A DNA stretch of 27,500 nt from Neocallimastix lanati (nom. inval.) (Eukaryota > Neocallimastigomycota > Neocallimastigomycetes > Neocallimastigales > Neocallimastigaceae). The stretch spans positions 212,501-240,000 of the forward strand of contig JACVTC010000046.1 in the NCBI GenBank assembly GCA_016946835.1, given 5' to 3'. A model generated the notes under the pieces. The model was given only the letters and a program-made list of their open reading frames with translations, had not been told where the DNA came from and made no database searches. A program made the translations under genes and the position numbers. Of the stretch, positions 22,026 to 27,500 are shown piece after piece (positions within the stretch are counted from its first letter, which is position 1; the number at the start of each line of letters is the position of its first letter).

Positions 22026-22426
22026 TATAATTATAAAATAAATTAAAATTTAAATTAGAATTAAAATTAACCATTAAACATTAATGTATGATTATATGAT
22101 TCATATATATATATAATAAAAATATTAGTGAACCAGAAAAATTAGCTGTTGATACTAAATGGGAAAAATCAGTCGTTGAACCAGGAATAAAATTAACACC
22201 ATGTGAAGCTGGAGAAAATGAAAATAGAATTAAAAATATCTATCGGGATGGTATTTATAATCTTGGTATGGCCTTAGTAAATGTTGATCTCTTTAAAAAT
22301 GGAGAGAAGAAAACTACACTTTTCTCATTCAATACTAAAGATAATCAAAAATTATTTGCAAAGGCTTTCCTTCCAAACTATATTGATTTAACAAAAAAGG
22401 AAGAAAAAACAGAAACTGAAGAATAA
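20194..22426 (+). CDS. IBA57: IBA57/YgfZ-family Fe-S cluster assembly factor, six exons
   Basis: Exons are 20194-20236, 20377-20573, 20811-21120, 21419-21562, 21861-21972 and 22129-22426. They give 367 aa, a usual length for mitochondrial IBA57. All introns are GT-AG (donors include GTAAGT and GTAAAT) and phases close throughout. The family signature KGCYIGQEL is intact (Cys238), along with [37 protein letters not shown] and [15 protein letters not shown]57 is a folate-binding, GcvT-like protein that works with ISCA1/ISCA2 in late assembly of [4Fe-4S] clusters inside the organelle. The N-terminal about 30 residues are rich in Ser, Asn and Lys with no acidic residue, as expected of an import presequence; in an anaerobic fungus the target would be the hydrogenosome. 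The end of exon 1 is the weakest part: a second donor (GT at 20279) is in the same phase and would add 14 residues. Codons are A/T-ending, suggesting modest expression. Confidence 0.92.
21609..21676. repeat. (ATT)n microsatellite inside IBA57 intron 4
   Basis: About 22 ATT units directly after a broken A tract, within the 298-nt intron between exons 4 and 5. Intron length probably varies between strains. Confidence 0.9.
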
Positions 22427-22727
22427 AAATAATAAATAATTTTAAAAAAAAAAAAAAAAAGTAATAATAATAAATAAAATGTAAAAAAAATAAAACCATA
22501 AGAAAAAAAAAAAAATAAAAATAAAAAATAAAATATAAAATTACATATATATATAATTGAATTATTAAATAATCAATAAAGCATAACAATTTAATATATA
22601 TATATATATATACGTTTAATATTTTAAAAGTAGAAATGATGAAAGAAAAAAAAATTTTTTTTTAATATATTTTTCTTAAATTATTAATTGCTACTTTATA
22701 CTAAATTAATTAATTAACCCATTATAT

Positions 22728-22742
<15 letters not shown>

Positions 22743-22815
<73 letters not shown>
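22743..22815. repeat. T41-AT-A30 palindrome between convergent genes
   Basis: Forty-one T are followed by AT and then thirty A. The arms could pair as one long A:T hairpin or cruciform. Because it lies downstream of both genes, each transcript would enter a U- or A-rich tract from either side. A role in termination or polyadenylation is inference. Confidence 0.6.
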
Positions 22816-22817
<2 letters not shown>

Positions 22818-23115
22818 TTAGAGAAGTAATATAAAAGTGTAAAGTATTAATAGAAATAAAATAAAATAAAATTCAATAAATAGTGAAGTAATATAAAAAA
22901 GTAAAGTATTAAAAAATATAAAGTAATATAATATAATATAATATAAAAAATAAAAAGTAACAATATAAAACAATAATAATAATTATAATTATAATTTTAA
23001 ACACTATAATATTTATTATTTTTTGAATAAAATGTAAAGATATATATTGATTATTTTAAGTGCTTTATAAAGTATTTACTTATAATGATTTTATTGATCT
23101 ATATTTAATTTTTAA

Positions 23116-23177
<62 letters not shown>
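23116..23177. repeat. (TTA)n microsatellite, about 20 copies
   Basis: Trinucleotide run 37 nt beyond the TVP23 stop codon, probably in its 3' UTR or just past it. Confidence 0.9.
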
Positions 23178-23179
<2 letters not shown>

Positions 23180-23213
23180 ATTATTATATTTTTCTATCTT
23201 TTATTTATTGTTT

Positions 23214-23614
23214 TTAATTATGTCCAAATAGGCCACCAATTCTATTAGATATAACATTACCAATCATACCTTGGAACATACTCTTATTACCTAAGAAACC
23301 TCCAAGTTTTTGTTTGGCATCTTTTTCACATTTATAATAGCCAAGTAAATTAGCTATATTAAAACTTAAAGCAACAATATCAACTAAAAACCATTTAAAG
23401 CTAAGAGATAACAGTGACATAAGTGCAAAAAGAATCCAAATGATTGGCGCTATGTATAATGCTCCCCAGAAAATTCTTGAGTCTGTCTTATTAACAACAC
23501 GATTCTTTTTTTTTTTTTTTTTTAATTTTAATTTTAATGTATATTTTTATTTAATTTTATATTTTTTGTTTGTAGTTTGATTTTTCGATTTTCAAGTTTT
23601 GATTTTCGATTTTC

Positions 23615-23649
<35 letters not shown>

Positions 23650-24481
23650 AAAAAAAAAAAAATTTACATTGTATTATATATATATTTAGAGATATAACAG
23701 AGAATATTTGTTTGTTCACATATATGAATTTTATAACAAATATATTTTATAATAATAATTTTTATAAAATAATAAATAATAAGAGGAATAAAATATATAT
23801 AATGTAATCAATATAATATTTATTATAACATAATATAAAAAAAAATTATTATTATTATTATTACTATTATAAAAATAATTACATATATTTATATACACAA
23901 TATTATTTTTGTAATATTTTATTATTTTATTTAAGTTTTTATTACATACATCTTTACTTTCGAATAACCATGAATTGGTACCATCTTCATTAATTTCATT
24001 CCACCATCTTAAACCTACTAATAAACGACCCGATATATTTTTAACGGTCCAAAAATCAAATGCTAAAAACATTGTTATAATAACAAATGAAATTACATAA
24101 TTTGAATGTACAAATGGTATCATATAAATTACAATTGCAGCTATTCTAAAAAATAAATGGAAAAATAATGCAACTGGATGGCTATTGTTTTTGTTGTTGT
24201 TTTATTAAAACAATTGATTTAAAAAAATTATTATATATATGTAAAAAGATTGAAAAAAAAAAAAAAAAAAAAAAAAAAAATTAAAATCCAAACTAAATTA
24301 AAATTTATGTGAAAATATTTAGTACCAACGTTTCTATTTTTTTTTTTTTTTTTTTAATAAATTAATTTTACCTTGAAGTTTTAAATATACTATTATTGGC
24401 TTCACCGTTATTATTATTAAATGCTGAATTACTATTTCCATTACTATTACCATAAGATGTCATAGTTTGTCCTTCTAACAT
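23214..24481 (-). CDS. TVP23: TVP23-family Golgi membrane protein
   Basis: Well-supported exons on the minus strand: through 24372, then 24181-23950 and 23504-23214 (stop TAA at 23216-23214). Introns are 24371-24182 (GTAAAA donor, TAG acceptor) and 23949-23505 (GTATGT donor, AAG acceptor, 445 nt). From ATG 24481 this gives 210 aa, close to family length. Family hallmarks are SSHPVALFFHLFFR, FDFWTVKNISGRLLVGLRWW, the FES turn, TDSRIFW and the late NLLGYYKCEK. Four hydrophobic segments are visible. TVP23 (FAM18 in animals) is a Golgi/endosome multipass protein that acts with Yip4/Yip5 in vesicle trafficking and retrieval. The frame stays open upstream to 24544, where a TAG acceptor sits, so a further 5' exon is likely. 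One option is 24682-24659 (eight codons from an ATG, GTAATA donor), giving 239 aa. The extra N-terminus is Asn/Ser/Gly-rich. Confidence 0.88.
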
Positions 24482-25633
24482 ACTTAAAACATCACCTCCA
24501 ATTGGTCCTTGGTCAGACAATAAATTAGTAGTATCTGAATTATACTATATATATAAAAATCTATTAAAATCAAAATTTATTTTTATTTTTATTTTTAATT
24601 TTTTTTTGAAATGGATTAATATTATATATTTAAAACTTAAGAACTTAAAAGATATTACAACGTATTTATTAATACGTTTCATAATTTATATAAATGGCAC
24701 ATTTTTATGCTGATAAAAAATATCATTATTTGTATTAGATTATTTTAATTCAAGTGTAATAATTATTATTATTTTAATATACAAATTTTTATTTATAATT
24801 ATTGAAATTATTTAATTTAGAAATTATTCGATATCAGATAAAACTATTTTATTAAATAAAAAATTTTATATGAATTGTTCATTGGAATATGTTTATAATT
24901 TGATAATTATTATAAACTTTAACAATTCTTGCTTTAATTATAAATTTATCATAACAAAAAAAAAAACAATATATATCCTCCGTTTAGATGTTAATTATCT
25001 TTTAAATTTTCTTATGGTTTAACTAATATTAGATATTGATGTGAATTTTTATATTAAATAAACAATGAATTCCATTCCATTCAATATTAATTATATAAAT
25101 TATTCTATTATTATTATTATTATTGTTATTATATATATTTATTATTATATATAAATATATAAACCATAAAAAATTAAATTTTATAATATATTTATGTGAA
25201 TTTACCATTTTATATATATATATAGCTATCAATTATTAATTTATAAAAATGATTAAAATTCTATTTTTTTTTCTATTTCTTTTCTTATCTTGCTTTATAT
25301 AAATATTTTTTCAACTATTATTATATTATTTACTTTCAAAAAAAAAAAAATTAAAAAAATAAAATAAAAAATATATATATATTTTGTATAATTAATTTAA
25401 AATAAATATTGGAAATAATATAGTAAATATATTATATTATATTAATAATTTCAAATTAATAATAAAATTAATAATATTTTTTATATACTGTATATATATT
25501 ATTTATATATACTTTTTTTTCTTTTTCTATCATATTAAAATATAGGGGAAAATATATATATATATAAAATAATAATAATAATAATAATAAAATAATTAAT
25601 AATTGTTGTTATGTATATAACAATAATAAATGA

Positions 25634-25672
<39 letters not shown>
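25634..25672. repeat. Homopolymer A tract, about 39 bp
   Basis: Uninterrupted A run in the gene-free right end of the window. Confidence 0.9.
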
Positions 25673-25675
<3 letters not shown>

Positions 25676-26173
25676 AAACCGATCATAGTATATTTTATTC
25701 ATTTTAATTAAAAACATCTCTGTTTGATTATAGTTTTTTAAAATATATTCTATATCGCTTTCAAACTTTAAATTTTTTGGAGATTATGTCAGGAAAAGTA
25801 TTGAGAAATTTTTTGTTAATTTTTTAAACCATAAAAGAATATACAGATAATAACTACAAATAAAAATAATCGACCAATTTTTTTATGATAGAAATATATA
25901 TATAAAAGAAATTCATTGAAATAATAAACTAATTAACTTTAATTTGTAAAAAAGATAAAAAAAAAAAAATTTTTTTTTCTTATTAATAAAGTTTACATGT
26001 AAAAAAAATAAAGAAAAGAAAATAAAATAATAGAACAGATAATAAAGAAAATAAAACTCATAAAATACTTTCAAAGTTAAGCATTAATTAATTATTTTTA
26101 TCTTAACCTTAATATTAATTTAATGTTATATTATAATTATATATGTGTAAGTTACATAAATTTATTATGGTCA

Positions 26174-26205
<32 letters not shown>

Positions 26206-26317
26206 GGATTAAATATTCTATATAAAAAAAATACTTATATTAGACTTTTCATTTAGAAAAATTTTATATGGAATTTTAATAATATTTAAAACAATAAAGA
26301 GTTGAACTTTTTGATTC

Positions 26318-26357
26318 GAAATTTGAAATTTGAAATTTGAAATTTGAAATTTGAAAT
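26318..26357. repeat. (GAAATTT)n heptanucleotide repeat, about 5.5 copies
   Basis: Perfect 7-bp units. The unit and its flank are partly self-complementary (AAATTT), so short hairpins are possible. Confidence 0.85.
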
Positions 26358-26520
26358 CTTGAATTTTAAAAAATTAAATTTAATATATTTATTGAAGTTA
26401 TTTGAATCCCTACATAAATAAGTATTATCAATACTAATTTTTAATATTAACTCTTTTAATAAAACTAATTCCATAAATACTATTATATATCTCAATTTAT
26501 ATATATATTTAAATTTTTAA

Positions 26521-26667
26521 AATAATATTTTAAAATAAAAAAATAATATTTTAAAATAAAAAAATAATATTTTAAAATAAAAAAATAATATTTTAAAATA
26601 AAAAAATAATATTTTAAAATAAAAAAATAATATTTTAAAATAAAAAAATAATATTTAAAATACAAAA
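26521..26667. repeat. 21-bp minisatellite, 7 copies
   Basis: The unit AATAATATTTTAAAATAAAA plus one A is repeated exactly six times from 26521, with a diverged seventh copy. Each unit contains the palindrome ATTTTAAAAT. A short (AGAAAT)n run follows near 26670. Confidence 0.9.
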
Positions 26668-27357
26668 ATAGAAATAGAAATAGAAATAGATATTATAAAA
26701 ATGTATTCTTTTACTAATTTCATCTGTAACAATAAACTCTGTATAGACATTTTAATATTTTAAAGTTAATTTTAATTATATCATATTCTTTCATTAAAAT
26801 ATATTAGCTTATTAATTAACCGCTATAATTTATTATATTTAAATATCATTATATAACACTGTTTATTAAAAGTAATGATCCTATATATTAACAAAAGTGT
26901 ATAAATCAAAAGAATAAATTAAAATGAATAATAAATCAATAAAATAAATAAAAAGTACTTTTATTAATCATAATATAATTAAATAAATAAATAGTTTATA
27001 TATATTTAATAATTTATTCAATAATAAATATTAAATAATGGAAAATTTTATCATTTATTAATTATATTATTATTTATGATTATTATGATTATTATTAATA
27101 AATGGTAAAATTTTATAATAAAAATAATATAGTTTTATTTATTTAAATTTTTTTTTTGCGTGTGTTATGTGTCATATTCTTTTAATTAAATAATTTATGA
27201 TACTTTAAATTATATAATTATTTTGAATTATATGATCCTATGTTCAGTTGAAATAAATTTAAAATTAGATATTTTCTTATCAATTTTATTAATTATATTA
27301 TATTTATATAATAGAAAAAATTTATTTAAAAAATTTATATATATACATTGATAAAGA

Positions 27358-27435
27358 AACTATTACTATTACTATTACTATAACTATCACTATTACTATT
27401 ATTATAACTATCACTATTACTATTATACTATTATT
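27358..27435. repeat. (TATTAC)n-type repeat with ATAACTATCAC variants
   Basis: TATTAC hexamers alternate with two copies of an ATAACTATCACTATTACTAT block. This gives a higher-order duplication inside the array. Confidence 0.75.
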
Positions 27436-27500
27436 ATTTCTGTTAATTCTTTCTTCAAATAAATAATATAAATTTATATACTTCAAAAGAGGTGTATTGA

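Larger units (their letters stand above)
22427..23213. other. Spacer between convergent IBA57 and TVP23 genes
   Basis: The two genes point at each other, so this 0.8 kb holds both 3' UTRs. It contains a long T/A palindrome, a TAATA repeat patch and a (TTA)n microsatellite. No coding sequence is seen. Confidence 0.7.
24545..27500. other. Gene-free AT-rich region with minisatellites
   Basis: Apart from a possible first TVP23 exon near 24659-24682, I see no gene in the last 3 kb. Homopolymers, TATATA runs and three tandem arrays make up most of it. A short plus-strand frame near 25784 (ATG TCA GGA) is open for only 13 codons. Confidence 0.6.

Noticed and set aside
22335-22589. 84-aa minus-strand ORF overlapping the end of IBA57
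   Set aside because: It is antisense to the IBA57 last exon and its A-rich 3' UTR; the Phe/Tyr runs come from homopolymers.

Overview
The window looks like nuclear DNA of a very AT-rich eukaryote, most likely an anaerobic gut fungus (Neocallimastigomycota). The reasons are: intergenic DNA built almost entirely of A/T homopolymers, ATT/AAT microsatellites and 7-40 bp tandem repeats; short AT-rich spliceosomal introns with GTAAAT/GTAAGT donors and TAG acceptors; a large secreted, intronless, starch-directed glycoside hydrolase with C-ending codon preference; and a fungal-style single-pass membrane protein with a C-terminal SH3 domain. A Dictyostelium-like amoeba has similar base composition and cannot be excluded from composition alone. 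The gene content and the lack of long Asn/Gln runs in the proteins favour a fungus.

Layout. (1) 41-1011, minus: a complete three-exon gene for a signal-peptide/one-TM/SH3 protein. (2) 1012-6909: gene-free, homopolymers and tandem repeats. (3) 6910-7659, plus: a decayed two-exon gene with six in-frame stops and no frameshift, followed by a poly(A) signal and a 46-nt A tract, then another coding shred at 7813-8052. (4) 9174-13532, minus: an intronless 1452-aa secreted GH31 alpha-glucosidase carrying an acidic repeat linker, five P-type trefoil domains and a CBM26-like starch-binding module. (5) 13533-20193: gene-free desert with a duplicated 117-bp block, microsatellites and several low-confidence relics of coding or mobile DNA, including a Ty3/gypsy-like integrase piece and a diverged inverted repeat. 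(6) 20194-22426, plus: a six-exon IBA57/YgfZ-family Fe-S assembly factor. (7) 23214 to at least 24481, minus: a TVP23-family Golgi membrane protein, convergent with IBA57. (8) 24545-27500: AT-rich DNA with minisatellites and no gene I can support.

The genes do not form a pathway. They are separate eukaryotic transcription units: one for extracellular starch/maltodextrin breakdown, one for organellar (probably hydrogenosomal) Fe-S maturation, one for Golgi/endosome trafficking and one for membrane-anchored SH3 signalling or polarity. The points most worth a second look are the multi-trefoil/CBM26 architecture of the GH31 enzyme, the retention of IBA57 in a presumed anaerobe, and the pseudogene whose six stops are all explained by C-to-T change at CpA or CpG. 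No rRNA, tRNA, CRISPR array or bacterial-type operon was seen.
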